From: Roseiarcus sp963809245
GTDB lineage: Bacteria; Pseudomonadota; Alphaproteobacteria; Rhizobiales; Beijerinckiaceae
Assembly (NCBI GenBank): GCA_963809245.1
Contig: CAWEIU010000011.1
Location: 310,001 to 374,000, forward strand
Reading direction: 5' to 3'
DNA length: 64,000 nucleotides
This document shows, piece by piece, positions 26,158-35,434 of the stretch. The translations under genes were made by a program, and so were the position numbers. Below the pieces are notes generated by a model that had not been told where the DNA came from, searched no databases, and saw only the letters and a list, made by a program, of their open reading frames with translations. Numbering within the stretch: position 1 is the first letter of the stretch; every line of letters starts with the position of its first letter.

Positions 26158-26901
26158 ATGGGTGCGGCGATTGCGGAGTCAGGCTCCCACTTTTCTGATA
26201 AAATTCTTCAATTCCTGGAGCGCGTTCAGCATCGCGTCGCCACGACCCCGGACGAAAAAGAGGCCGCCTACCGGTTGCGCTACGACGCGTACATCCGCAA
26301 CGAGCTGATTGATCCGCGCGAAGACGGGCTTCTGCACGACAGCTATGACGACGCTCCCAACTCCTGGATCGTTTCCACACATATCGACGGCGAGATGGTC
26401 GCAACCGTGCGGGTCAGCGTCGCCGTCGGCGCGGACGGCGCCCTGCCGTCGCAGGGCGTTTTCTCCGACGTCATCTCGCCTCGCCTTCGCGCGGGCCACA
26501 AGGTCGCGGACTTCACTCGAGCGGCCGCCCGCCTCGAGGCGTCGAAGCGGTTTCCGGAATTGCCTTATCTCGCCTTGCGTCCCGGCTTTATGGCGCTCGC
26601 CCACTTCGACGCCGATTTCGCGATCGCGACGCCTCGGGCGGACCACGCAGCCTTCTATCGGCGCGTGTTTCGATTCACGCCGTGGAGCGAGGAACGCGCC
26701 TATCCAAACGTCGCCCCCAAGATCATGTGCCTGGGAATGGAATATCACGCCGTCCGCGATGGCGTCGAAGCGCGCTACCCCTTCTTCCGCTCGACCCAGG
26801 ACGAACGCGAAGCGCTGTTCGGCCGGCATGCGGCGACGGAGCTGGCTCAACGCGCGACGATAGGACGGCGGCCCAATCTAGAGGTTCGCGCGAGCGCGTA
26901 A
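26158..26901 (+). CDS. FeeM-like N-acyl amino acid synthase (GNAT / autoinducer-synthase fold)
   Basis: 247-residue soluble protein with the N-acyl amino acid synthase FeeM domain, related to LuxI-type acyl-homoserine lactone synthases. Seen: an N-terminal RVQHRVATTPDEKEAAYRLRY helix-strand region typical of these enzymes, ATVRVSVAVG as the central strand, a DFTRAAAR segment, and a C-terminal HAAFYRRVFRFTPWSEER acyl-transfer lobe. Family members join a long-chain acyl group from acyl-ACP to an amino acid; many alphaproteobacterial copies accompany exported-polysaccharide genes. The start is ATG 26158 with GGAGGG 5 bases upstream, which is also an arm of a hairpin. No cognate LuxR regulator is seen nearby. 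The product is not known. Confidence 0.75.
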   Translation: MGAAIAESGSHFSDKILQFLERVQHRVATTPDEKEAAYRLRYDAYIRNELIDPREDGLLHDSYDDAPNSWIVSTHIDGEMVATVRVSVAVGADGALPSQGVFSDVISPRLRAGHKVADFTRAAARLEASKRFPELPYLALRPGFMALAHFDADFAIATPRADHAAFYRRVFRFTPWSEERAYPNVAPKIMCLGMEYHAVRDGVEARYPFFRSTQDEREALFGRHAATELAQRATIGRRPNLEVRASA

Positions 26902-27032
26902 ACGCTGGCTAGTGCGCGGATGCGAGCGCGGAGGGATCACTGACCAGCATAAACAGTCGGAACCGGGCGTCTTCACTAAGGATTGATCGCGCCCGCGGGG
27001 TAATATCTCCAAAACTCTTCTTCTTTATGCCA

Positions 27033-27062
27033 GAGAGGTCGATGGCTCACCGTCGACCTCTC
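27033..27062. repeat. Perfect 10-bp inverted repeat upstream of the RND operon
   Basis: GAGAGGTCGA (27033-27042) and TCGACCTCTC (27053-27062) are exact complements around a 10-base spacer. There is no T-run after it. It could be an operator for a dimeric repressor of the efflux operon, or a terminator hairpin for the preceding gene. It lies about 58 bases before the efflux adaptor start. Confidence 0.55.
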
Positions 27063-27119
27063 CACGCGTGCGAGGCGACGAATTGAGCGGGAGTGGCGAC
27101 GCAGAGGGTGAGCTTCACA

Positions 27120-28337
27120 ATGGGAGTGCGTGGATACGTCGGGATCGTTGCGGTCCTGCTGGCGGGGGCGGCTGCTGCGGCGAGCTACGCCCCGGACAGG
27201 GTCGATAGGCTATTCCCCCCGGCTTCCGGTCTCGCACATCGCCTCCATGACGCGGCTTTCGGCAAAAAGGCGCAGCCCGCTCCGGTCCCCGCCCCCCAGG
27301 CCAACTCCGGTCCCCCTGCGGCGCTCGTTTCGGTGGTCGTCGCCAAACGACAGGATTATCCCGTCACGATCGAAAGCCTCGGCCAGGCGCAAGCTTTCAA
27401 CACCGTCACGGTGCGGACCCGCGTCGATGGTGAAGTGCAAAAAATCGCCTTCGATGAAGGCCAAATTGTGAAGGCCGGCGACCTCATCGCTCAGATCGAC
27501 CCGCGGCCATTCCAGGCGACGCTCGATCAGGCCAAGGCGAAGCAGGCGCAGGACCAGGCGACCCTCGCCAACGCCAAGCTCGATCTGCAGCGCTATTCCA
27601 CCCTCGCCAAGCAGAACTTCGCCACCCAGCAACAACTCGACACGCAGAGCGCGCTGGTGTCGCAGTTGATCGCCCAGACGGCCGCCGACGCGGCGGCGAT
27701 CAACTCCGCTCAGGTGCAGCTCGACTACACCAGGATTACGGCGCCGCTCACCGGCCGAACGGGCTTCCGCCTCGTCGACCAGGGCAACATCGTCAACGCC
27801 TCCCAGCAGACCGGTATCGTCACGATCGCGCAATTGCAGCCGATCGCAGTCATCTTTACGGCGCCGCAGGACGATCTCCCGCGCATCAACGCCGCGATGG
27901 CGCACGGCGAGCCCAAAGTGGAGGTCAGAACCTCGGACGGCGCGAAGCTGCTCGCCACTGGCAAGCTGATCGTGGTCGACAACCAGGTCGACCTCGCCAG
28001 TGGCTCGATCCGGCTGAAGGCGGAGTTTGAAAACACCGACAATGCGCTCTGGCCTGGGCTCGCCGTCTCGACCAGCCTCACTGTCGACGTCGACAAGAAC
28101 GCGCTCGTTGTGCCGACGGTCGCCATCCAGCACGGACCGCAAGGCCTGTTCGTCTATGCCGTCGACGACCAGAACCGCGCGGCGATGCGGCCGGTCACGA
28201 TCGCGCACCAGGACGTCAATCAGTCGGTGATCGCAAAGGGCGCGAAAGAGGGCGACCGCCTCGTCACGACTGGCGCCTATGTGCTTCAGCCGGGTGACCG
28301 CGTCTCGATCGACGCGAACGCCAGCTCCGGGAGCTGA
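27120..28337 (+). CDS. RND efflux periplasmic adaptor subunit (MdtA-like)
   Basis: Membrane-fusion protein of about 405 residues linking an inner-membrane RND pump to an outer-membrane channel. N-terminal signal-anchor (GIVAVLLAGAAAAASYA), then lipoyl halves (VTVRTRVDGEVQKIAFDEGQ and LTGRTGFRLVDQGNIV) flanking a Gln/Ala-rich coiled-coil hairpin (residues about 140-205), then beta-barrel and membrane-proximal domains. ATG 27120 has an AGAGGG site upstream; a GTG at 27093 in the same frame would add nine residues but has its purine run too close. The permease follows 4 bases after the stop. No outer-membrane factor is in the operon, so a shared TolC-type channel is presumably used. Confidence 0.9.
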   Translation: MGVRGYVGIVAVLLAGAAAAASYAPDRVDRLFPPASGLAHRLHDAAFGKKAQPAPVPAPQANSGPPAALVSVVVAKRQDYPVTIESLGQAQAFNTVTVRTRVDGEVQKIAFDEGQIVKAGDLIAQIDPRPFQATLDQAKAKQAQDQATLANAKLDLQRYSTLAKQNFATQQQLDTQSALVSQLIAQTAADAAAINSAQVQLDYTRITAPLTGRTGFRLVDQGNIVNASQQTGIVTIAQLQPIAVIFTAPQDDLPRINAAMAHGEPKVEVRTSDGAKLLATGKLIVVDNQVDLASGSIRLKAEFENTDNALWPGLAVSTSLTVDVDKNALVVPTVAIQHGPQGLFVYAVDDQNRAAMRPVTIAHQDVNQSVIAKGAKEGDRLVTTGAYVLQPGDRVSIDANASSGS

Positions 28338-28341
28338 GCCG

Positions 28342-31300
28342 ATGAACGGCGGCATCTCCACTCCGTTCATCAAATTTCCCGTCGCCACCACGCTGATCAT
28401 GGTGGCGATTTTGCTGGCCGGCGCGGTCGCCTACCCGCTGCTGCCGGTCGCTCCGCTGCCGCAGATCGACTTTCCCACGATCACGGTCAGCGCCCAGCTC
28501 CCTGGCGCCTCGCCCGACACAATGGCTTCGTCCGTCGCCCAGCCGCTGGAGCGCCAGTTCGCGCAAATTCCCGGCGTCTCGCAGATGACCTCGTCGAGTT
28601 CGCTCGGCGCCACCGCGATCAGCGTGCAGTTCGACCTCGACCGCAACATCGACGCTGCGGCCAACGACATTCAGGGCGCGATCAACGCGGCTGCAGGGCA
28701 GTTGCCAAAAAATCTGCCGAGCCCGCCGACCTATCGCAAGGTCAATCCGTCCGATGCGCCGATCCTCATCCTGTCGGTCCAGTCCGACGTCGAGCCGATC
28801 ATCGACGTCGACGACGTCGCGGAAAATATCCTCGCTCAGCAGATCAGCCAGATTTCCGGCGTGTCGCTGGTGCGGGTCGGCGGTCAGGTGACGCCCGCGA
28901 TCCGCATCCAGATCGATCCAGCCAAGCTGGTCGAGAAGAATCTGCAACTCGAGGACGTGCGCGCGCAAATCAGCATCGCGACCACCGACAGTCCGAAGGG
29001 GTCGGTGCAAGGCGAGAAGCAAGCTTACACGATCTTCGACAACGATCAGCTCACGAAAGCCGACGAGTGGAACAACGTCATCGTCGCCTATCGGAACGGC
29101 GCACCAGTCCGTGTGCGCGACATCGGCAAAGCGGTGGCCGGGCCGACCGACACCACACAGGCGGCATGGGGTAACGGTAAACGCGACGTCTTCCTGGTCG
29201 TCTTCAAGCAGCCGGGCGTCAACGTCATCAAGACGGTCGAGAAGATCAAGCAGACGATGGTGCATCTGGCGGCGGCGATCCCCTCCAACATCCACGTCAA
29301 CGTCCTCTCGGATCGCACGACGACCATCCGCGCGGCGGTCAACGACGTTCAGTTCACCCTGATCCTGACCATCGCACTGGTCGTGATGGTGATCTTTGTC
29401 TTCCTGCGCAACGCCTGGGCAACTTTCATCCCGAGCGTGACCGTGCCGCTTGCGCTACTGGGCGCCTGCGCCCTGATGTGGGGGGCGAGCTACAGCCTCG
29501 ACAATCTTTCGCTGATGGCGCTGACGATCGCCGTCGGCTTCGTCGTCGATGACGCGATCGTCATGCTCGAGAACATCACGCGTCACATCGAGGAGGGCAT
29601 GAAGCCCTACCAGGCCGCCCTGAAGGGGGCCGGCGAGATCGGCTTCACCATCATTTCGATCTCGCTTTCGCTGATCGCGGTGCTAATTCCGCTGCTGCTG
29701 ATGAGCGGCATCATCGGCCGCCTGTTCCGCGAATTCGCCGTCACTTTGGCGATGACCATCATCGTTTCGGCTTTCGTGTCGCTTACATTGACGCCGATGA
29801 TGGCGTCGCGTTTCCTCAAGGAGCATGGCCAGCAGAAGCATGGCCGCCTCTACATGCTCAGCGAGCGCGGTTTTGACGCGATGGCGAACGGCTATGAGCG
29901 CGGGCTTGATTTCGTTCTGCGCCACCGTTTCGCGACGTTGCTGGTGTTCATCGGCACCCTCTGCCTGACCGGTTATCTCTTCGTCATCATTCCCAAGGGC
30001 TTCTTCCCGCAACAGGACACCGGCATCATGTACGGCACGTCCGAGGCGGCGCAGGACATTTCCTTCGCCGAGATGGTGAAGAAGCAGGAGGCGCTCGGCG
30101 CGATCGTCCAGGCCGATCCCGATGTCGCCACCGTGGCAATGGGGCTAGGCGCAGGCGTCGGCAGCGCCTCCCAGAACAGCGGCCGCATGTTCATCACGCT
30201 GAAGCCGCGTGAAGAGCGCAAAGCCGACGTGTTCCAGATCATCGCCCGCCTGCGTCCCAAGCTCGCCAAGGTCCCGGGCGCGCGGCTCTACCTTCAGGCC
30301 TCGCAGGACGTGACGGTCGGCGCGCGCGCAGCGCGCACGCAGTTCCAGTACACGATCCAGGACGCCAATCTGGACGAGCTCAATTCTTGGGCGCCAAGGA
30401 TTCTCAACAAGCTCAAGAGTCTGCCGCAATTGCGCGACGTCGCGACCGACCAGCAGGTCGCAGGGACGACGCTCACCCTCAAGATCGACCGCGACATGGC
30501 CTCGCGCTTCGGCATCCAGCCGCAGCTCATCGACGACACGCTGTACGACGCTTTCGGCCAGCGCCAGGTCGCGCAGTATTTCACACAGATCAACACCTAC
30601 GACGTCATCGAGGAAATCCTGCCCTCGCTGCAGGCCGATCCGGCGAGCCTCGGTAAGATCTACATCCGCGCGCCCTCGACAGGGCAGATGGTGCCGCTGA
30701 GCGCATTCGCGAAGTGGACCACCAATCCGGTCACCCCGCTTTCGATCAGCCACCAGGGTCAGTTCCCGGCGATCACCATCAGCTTCAATCTGGCGACGGG
30801 CATCGCTCTCGGTCAGGCGACGACGGCGATCCAGCAGGCGGAGCGGGAACTTCGCATGCCGGCGTCGGTGACGACCACTTTCCAAGGCAACGCCCAGGCG
30901 TTCCAGGATTCGTTGTCGACCGTGCCGCTTCTGATTCTGGCGGCGCTGGTTACCGTCTATCTGATCCTCGGCGTGCTCTACGAGAGCTTCATCCACCCGC
31001 TGACCATTCTCTCGACGCTCCCCTCGGCCGGCATTGGCGCACTCGGGACACTGATGCTGTTCGGCTACGAATTCAGCCTGATCGCCCTGATCGGCCTTAT
31101 CCTGCTGATCGGCATCGTCAAGAAGAACGGCATCATGATGGTCGACTTCGCCATCGCCGCCGAGCGCGACGAGCATCTGACGACCGAGCAATCGATCCGC
31201 AAGGCGGCGCTGATGCGCTTCCGCCCGATCATGATGACCACCATGGCGGCGATGCTCGGCGGCGTGCCCCTGATGCTCGGCCAGGGGACCGGCGCGGAGC

Positions 31301-31509
31301 TGCGCCAGCCGCTCGGCTATACGATGGTCGGCGGTCTGATCGTCAGCCAGGCGCTGACCCTGTTCACGACGCCGGTCATCTATCTTTACCTCGACCGCCT
31401 CTCGCAGTGGCTCTCCGGCGCCAGAAAGCCGGCGCGCGCTCACGCTCGCCAGCAGATGCACGGCGACGTTCCAGAACTCCAGGACGCCCAGCCGCACGCC
31501 GCCGAGTAG
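28342..31509 (+). CDS. RND multidrug efflux permease (MdtB/MuxB-like)
   Basis: 1055-residue proton-driven inner-membrane pump. It begins with the family-typical N-terminal helix (FPVATTLIMVAILLAGA), has two large periplasmic loops and twelve predicted helices, and carries the TM4 proton-relay pair DD in GFVVDDAIVMLEN. The pattern (PLPQIDFPTITVSAQLPGAS; QIPGVSQMTSSSS) fits the MdtB/MuxB branch of hydrophobe/amphiphile exporters. MdtB/C types usually occur as two permeases working together; only one is present here. It is co-transcribed with the adaptor and ends six bases from the stop of the convergent AraC gene. Confidence 0.93.
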   Translation: MNGGISTPFIKFPVATTLIMVAILLAGAVAYPLLPVAPLPQIDFPTITVSAQLPGASPDTMASSVAQPLERQFAQIPGVSQMTSSSSLGATAISVQFDLDRNIDAAANDIQGAINAAAGQLPKNLPSPPTYRKVNPSDAPILILSVQSDVEPIIDVDDVAENILAQQISQISGVSLVRVGGQVTPAIRIQIDPAKLVEKNLQLEDVRAQISIATTDSPKGSVQGEKQAYTIFDNDQLTKADEWNNVIVAYRNGAPVRVRDIGKAVAGPTDTTQAAWGNGKRDVFLVVFKQPGVNVIKTVEKIKQTMVHLAAAIPSNIHVNVLSDRTTTIRAAVNDVQFTLILTIALVVMVIFVFLRNAWATFIPSVTVPLALLGACALMWGASYSLDNLSLMALTIAVGFVVDDAIVMLENITRHIEEGMKPYQAALKGAGEIGFTIISISLSLIAVLIPLLLMSGIIGRLFREFAVTLAMTIIVSAFVSLTLTPMMASRFLKEHGQQKHGRLYMLSERGFDAMANGYERGLDFVLRHRFATLLVFIGTLCLTGYLFVIIPKGFFPQQDTGIMYGTSEAAQDISFAEMVKKQEALGAIVQADPDVATVAMGLGAGVGSASQNSGRMFITLKPREERKADVFQIIARLRPKLAKVPGARLYLQASQDVTVGARAARTQFQYTIQDANLDELNSWAPRILNKLKSLPQLRDVATDQQVAGTTLTLKIDRDMASRFGIQPQLIDDTLYDAFGQRQVAQYFTQINTYDVIEEILPSLQADPASLGKIYIRAPSTGQMVPLSAFAKWTTNPVTPLSISHQGQFPAITISFNLATGIALGQATTAIQQAERELRMPASVTTTFQGNAQAFQDSLSTVPLLILAALVTVYLILGVLYESFIHPLTILSTLPSAGIGALGTLMLFGYEFSLIALIGLILLIGIVKKNGIMMVDFAIAAERDEHLTTEQSIRKAALMRFRPIMMTTMAAMLGGVPLMLGQGTGAELRQPLGYTMVGGLIVSQALTLFTTPVIYLYLDRLSQWLSGARKPARAHARQQMHGDVPELQDAQPHAAE

Positions 31510-31514
31510 CAAGC

Positions 31515-32429
31515 TCAGGGCCATGCGGAAAAGGACGTCGCCTCGGGCGGCGGCGCGACGCGCGCCGCCTTGCGATAGGCGCCGGGCGATATTCCAGAGC
31601 GACGGCTGAAGAAACGGCTGAAGTAGGCCGGGTCGCGAAACCCCAGGCTGTAGGCGATCTGCTCGATCGTCTGCGCAGTTTCGCGCAGGCGCATGCGCGC
31701 CTCGACGTGCAGCCGCTCGTGAACCAACTGTTGCGGCGCGCGAGCGAGCGCTTTCATGCACGCCTCGTGCAGATGCGCGCGCGTGACGCCGAGCATATCG
31801 GCGAAATCGTCGACGCCGAGATGGTCGCGATAGTGCAGTTCGACGAGTTGGCGGAACCGCTGCGCCGTCGGCGCGCCGGCGCCGAGCGCGTCGGATGCGC
31901 GCGCAATGTCGCAGGCGCGCCAGAGATGCATCAAGACGAGGCCGAGATAGAGTCCGGTCATCGCCGGCGCGCCGGGCCCGGGATCGCTCGATTCGCGGGC
32001 GAGCGCGGCGAAAAGCGCGTCAACTTCAGCGAGACGCTCAGCCACGCGCGCGGCGGGCGCCAGAAGCGTCCGATCGAGCAGCGGGCGCAATTGCGTCGCC
32101 AGCGCATTGTCGCCAATCGTGCGCCACACCATGTCCTCAGTCGCGACGAAAGAAGCGCCCTCGCCGCCCGCCTCGAGTCGAAAGGCGCCGCCGGCGGCGA
32201 AGGGCAGCCAGAGCACTTGCGGCGGCGCCACGTCGAGCCGCGGTCCAGCGGGACCCACGTAAGCCGCCCGCCCACGCTTGACGAAGAAGGCGCGAAAGCA
32301 GCGCGCCCCATCGAGGGTCGTGGTCGACCAAGTGCGGTCGGCCAGCGCGGCCTCGATGCTGGTCGCCACCAGGGCGGCGCGGTGCGGGTTCGCCTCGACC
32401 CGCGGCGCCTTCGGCTGCTGCCTGTTCAT
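31515..32429 (-). CDS. AraC-family transcriptional regulator
   Basis: 304 residues: an N-terminal cupin-type sensor domain (AraC_binding; LWLPFAAGGAFRLEAGGEG region), and a C-terminal double helix-turn-helix with the AraC signature (IEQIAYSLGFRDPAYFSRFFSRRSGISPGAYR). It is divergent from the aldehyde dehydrogenase that opens the aromatic cluster, with 162 bases between, so it is the natural candidate for that cluster's inducer-sensing activator. The presumed ligand would be the transported aromatic or its aldehyde; that is inference. Its stop converges closely on the RND permease gene. Confidence 0.9.
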   Translation of the reverse strand: MNRQQPKAPRVEANPHRAALVATSIEAALADRTWSTTTLDGARCFRAFFVKRGRAAYVGPAGPRLDVAPPQVLWLPFAAGGAFRLEAGGEGASFVATEDMVWRTIGDNALATQLRPLLDRTLLAPAARVAERLAEVDALFAALARESSDPGPGAPAMTGLYLGLVLMHLWRACDIARASDALGAGAPTAQRFRQLVELHYRDHLGVDDFADMLGVTRAHLHEACMKALARAPQQLVHERLHVEARMRLRETAQTIEQIAYSLGFRDPAYFSRFFSRRSGISPGAYRKAARVAPPPEATSFSAWP

Positions 32430-32591
32430 GCTTCCCTAGGGCTCCTCCCCTTGCCGAAAAAAGTACAAGACAAATCGACAATCGTCCATTGAAGGGACGG
32501 AAGCGACGGCGCTTATTAGGCACGCGCCACTGCGCAAATACCGAGGCGCCGAGCCGGCGCACGCAACCGGCTGCACGATAGGGAGGCGTTT
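32430..32591. promoter_or_regulatory. Divergent control region, AraC regulator / aromatic cluster
   Basis: This 162-base spacer should hold the AraC-regulated promoter of the dehydrogenase-transporter operon. An A-rich segment with ACAAATCGACAATCG (about 32467-32483) stands out from the G+C-rich surroundings. The GGGAGG at 32581-32586 is the ribosome site for TTG 32592. The exact operator is not identifiable by eye. Confidence 0.45.
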
Positions 32592-34046
32592 TTGACCGAC
32601 GTTGCGCTTCTCGTGCGCGATCGGGACGTGCCCGCCTCCACCGGCCTCGTTTTCGAACGCCGCAACCCGATCACCGGCGACGTGGCCGCGCGCGCCGCCG
32701 CCGCGAGCGTCGAGGACGCCAACGCCGCCGCAGCGGCGGCCGCCGCCGCCTTCCCCGCGTGGTCGAGCCTCGGCCCCGGCGAGCGCCGCGCGCGCCTCTC
32801 GGCCGCAGCGGATGAGCTCGAGCGGCGCGGCGGCGACTTCATCGTCGCGATGGCCGAGGAGACGGGCGCGACCGAGGCCTGGAGCCGCTTCAACGTTTCG
32901 CTCGCGGCGGCGATGCTGCGCGAAGCGGCCGCGCTGACGACCCAGATCGCCGGCCAGATCATCCCCTCCGACAAGCCCGGCATGACGGCGATGGCGCTGC
33001 GCCAGCCGGTCGGCGTGGTGCTCGGCCTCGCGCCGTGGAACGCCCCGGTCATTCTCGGCGTGCGCGCCCTCGCGGCGCCGCTCGCCTGCGGCAACACCGT
33101 GGTTCTCAAAGGCTCGGAAATCTGTCCACGCACCCACCGGCTGATCGGCGAGGTGTTCCGCGACGCCGCGCTGGGCGAAGGCGTCGTCAATGTCGTGAGC
33201 AACGCCCCTGCCGACGCTTCGCGCGTCGTCGAGGCGCTCATCGCCCATCCGACCGTGCGGCGCGTCAACTTCACCGGCTCGACCCGCGCCGGGCGGCAGG
33301 TCGCCGAACTGGCGGCGCGCCATCTCAAGCCTGCTTTGCTCGAGCTCGGCGGCAAGGCGCCGTTGCTCGTGCTCGACGACGCCGACATCGACGAGGCTGT
33401 CGCGGCGGCCGCCTTCGGCGCCTTCATGAATCAAGGCCAGATCTGCATGTCGACCGAGCGCCTGATCGTCGACGAGCGGGTCGCGGACGAATTCGCGGCT
33501 AAATTGTCAGCCAAAGCGGCGACGCTGATCGCCGGCGATCCTCGCAAGGCGAAGACGCCGCTCGGCGCGGTGATCGGCTTCGAGGCGGTCGAGCGCATCG
33601 GCGCGCTGGTGCGAGACGCCGTCTCCAAGGGCGCGCGCGCTATCGCTGGCGGCGGCGGCGCCAGTGGCGTGCTGATGGACGCCGTGGTGCTTGATCATGT
33701 GACGCCGGCGATGCGCATCTATAGAGAGGAATCCTTCGGACCGGTCGCCGCCATCATTCGCGTCGGCGATGTCGAGGAGGCGGTGCGGGTGGCCAACGAC
33801 AGCGAATACGGGCTCTCCTCGGCGGTGTTCGGCCGCGACCTCAACCGCGCGCTCGCCGTCGCGCGCCGGATCGAATCCGGCATCTGCCACATCAACGGCC
33901 CGACCGTGCACGACGAGGCGCAGATGCCGTTCGGCGGCGTCAAGGCTTCCGGCTACGGCCGTTTCGGCGGCGCCGCCGCCATCCACGAATTCACGGAGCT
34001 GCGCTGGATCACCATCAGCACAGGCAAGGGCCGCTATCCGATTTGA
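32592..34046 (+). CDS. Aldehyde dehydrogenase, vanillin/benzaldehyde dehydrogenase-like (first copy)
   Basis: NAD(P)+-dependent ALDH of 484 residues. Catalytic C285 (GQICMSTERL) and general base E251 (LLELGGKAPL) are present, with the Rossmann segment APWNAPVILGVRALAAPLA and late FGGVKASGYG motif. The pattern matches vanillin/salicylaldehyde dehydrogenases, which oxidise aromatic aldehydes to acids. It starts with TTG, supported by GGGAGG upstream; no ATG in frame is better. It opens an operon followed by a HAAT-type importer, an alcohol dehydrogenase and a second ALDH (39680-41122) that is clearly related to it but not identical. The two may prefer different ring substituents. Confidence 0.9.
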   Translation: MTDVALLVRDRDVPASTGLVFERRNPITGDVAARAAAASVEDANAAAAAAAAAFPAWSSLGPGERRARLSAAADELERRGGDFIVAMAEETGATEAWSRFNVSLAAAMLREAAALTTQIAGQIIPSDKPGMTAMALRQPVGVVLGLAPWNAPVILGVRALAAPLACGNTVVLKGSEICPRTHRLIGEVFRDAALGEGVVNVVSNAPADASRVVEALIAHPTVRRVNFTGSTRAGRQVAELAARHLKPALLELGGKAPLLVLDDADIDEAVAAAAFGAFMNQGQICMSTERLIVDERVADEFAAKLSAKAATLIAGDPRKAKTPLGAVIGFEAVERIGALVRDAVSKGARAIAGGGGASGVLMDAVVLDHVTPAMRIYREESFGPVAAIIRVGDVEEAVRVANDSEYGLSSAVFGRDLNRALAVARRIESGICHINGPTVHDEAQMPFGGVKASGYGRFGGAAAIHEFTELRWITISTGKGRYPI

Positions 34047-34117
34047 ACGCGCTCCTGAAGAGCGCGAGATCAAGGCCGGCCTCGTCACGAGCCGGCGCCG
34101 AAAGGGAGGTAAGTTCA

Positions 34118-35434
34118 ATGACTGCAAACTTCACGGTCTCCGCTAGCGGCCCGCGCATTTCGCGCCGCGGCCTCATCCTCTCCGCCGGCGCCGCCGGCCT
34201 GACGCTGGCGAGCGGCGCGCGCCGCGCCAGCGCCGCCGCCGACAATGTGCTCAAGGTCGGTTTCATCAGCCCGCGCACCGGCGCGCTCGGCGGCTTCGGC
34301 CAGACCGACGGTTACGTGCTCGAGATCGCCCGCAAGGCGCTGGCGTCCGGGCTGACGATCGGGGGCACGACCTATGAGGTGAAGCTCCTCGATCAGGACA
34401 CCCAGTCCGATCCTTCGCGCGCCGGCCAGCTCGCGAAATCCTTGATCAATTCCGATCAGGTTGATCTGATGCTCGCCACTTCGACTCCTGAAGTGGTCAA
34501 TCCCGTCGCCGACGCCTGCGAAGCGGCGGGCGTGCCGTGTCTGTCGACGGTCGTGCCGTGGGAGGCCTTTTACTTCGGCCGCGGCGCCAAGCCCGGCGCG
34601 CCCTCGCCGTTCAAATGGACCTATCACTTCGGCTTCGGCACCGAAGAGTTCCGCAAGATGTACGTGTCGCAGTGGAGCCTGCTGCCGACCAACAAGAAGG
34701 TGGGCGTGCTCTACCCGAACGACGCGGACGGCAACGCGATCCGCCAACATCTGGCGCCGCTGCTGGCCAAGGACGGCTTCACGATCGTTGACGCCGGCCC
34801 CTACGAGGACGGGACGACCGACTTTTCCGCGCAGATCGCGCTGTTCAAGAAGGAAAAGTGCGAAATCTTCAACTCGTTCCCGATCCCGCCGGATTTTGCG
34901 GCCTTCTGGCGCCAGTCTGCGCAGCAGGGATACACAAAAATGGTCAAGATCTGCCAAATCGCCAAGGCGGGCCTGTTCCCCGACGGCGTCGAGGCGCTTG
35001 GCGCTCTGGGGTACAATCAGGCTAACGGCGCCTATTGGCACAAGACCTTCCCCTACAAGTCCTCGCTCGCCGGCGTCACCGGCCTCGAACTGGCGGACGG
35101 TTACGAGAAAGCGTCCGGCAAGCAATGGACCCAGCAGCTCGGCGCGAGTCTCGCGCTGCTCGACGCGGGCTTCGACGCGCTCAAGAAGAGCGGTGCGCCG
35201 AAGGACAAGGGCGCGGTCGCCAAGGCGATCGCCGGGCTCGACACGACGACCATCGCCGGCAAGGTCGATTTCACGCACGGACCGGTGCCGAACGTCGCCA
35301 CTGGCCCGATCATCGGCACCCAATGGGTCAAGGCGCCGGCCGGGAGCAAGTTCAAGCTCGACTTCGTCGTCACCGAACACGAGAACGATCCGAACGTGCC
35401 GATCGGCGCCAAGTTGCGGCCCTACAATTCATGA
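34118..35434 (+). CDS. ABC transporter periplasmic substrate-binding protein (HAAT/LivJ type)
   Basis: 438 residues. It has a twin-arginine type leader (ISRRGLILSAGAAGLTLASG) and the periplasmic-binding-protein-1 fold (LKVGFISPRTGALGGFGQTDG). LivJ-type homologues bind branched amino acids, amides or aromatic acids. In this operon, between aromatic aldehyde and alcohol dehydrogenases, an aromatic substrate is the best guess. ATG 34118 is preceded by AAAGGGAGGT. Its TGA overlaps the start of the ATPase gene (ATGA). The Tat-like leader suggests the protein may be exported folded, which is unusual for this family. Confidence 0.9.
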   Translation: MTANFTVSASGPRISRRGLILSAGAAGLTLASGARRASAAADNVLKVGFISPRTGALGGFGQTDGYVLEIARKALASGLTIGGTTYEVKLLDQDTQSDPSRAGQLAKSLINSDQVDLMLATSTPEVVNPVADACEAAGVPCLSTVVPWEAFYFGRGAKPGAPSPFKWTYHFGFGTEEFRKMYVSQWSLLPTNKKVGVLYPNDADGNAIRQHLAPLLAKDGFTIVDAGPYEDGTTDFSAQIALFKKEKCEIFNSFPIPPDFAAFWRQSAQQGYTKMVKICQIAKAGLFPDGVEALGALGYNQANGAYWHKTFPYKSSLAGVTGLELADGYEKASGKQWTQQLGASLALLDAGFDALKKSGAPKDKGAVAKAIAGLDTTTIAGKVDFTHGPVPNVATGPIIGTQWVKAPAGSKFKLDFVVTEHENDPNVPIGAKLRPYNS

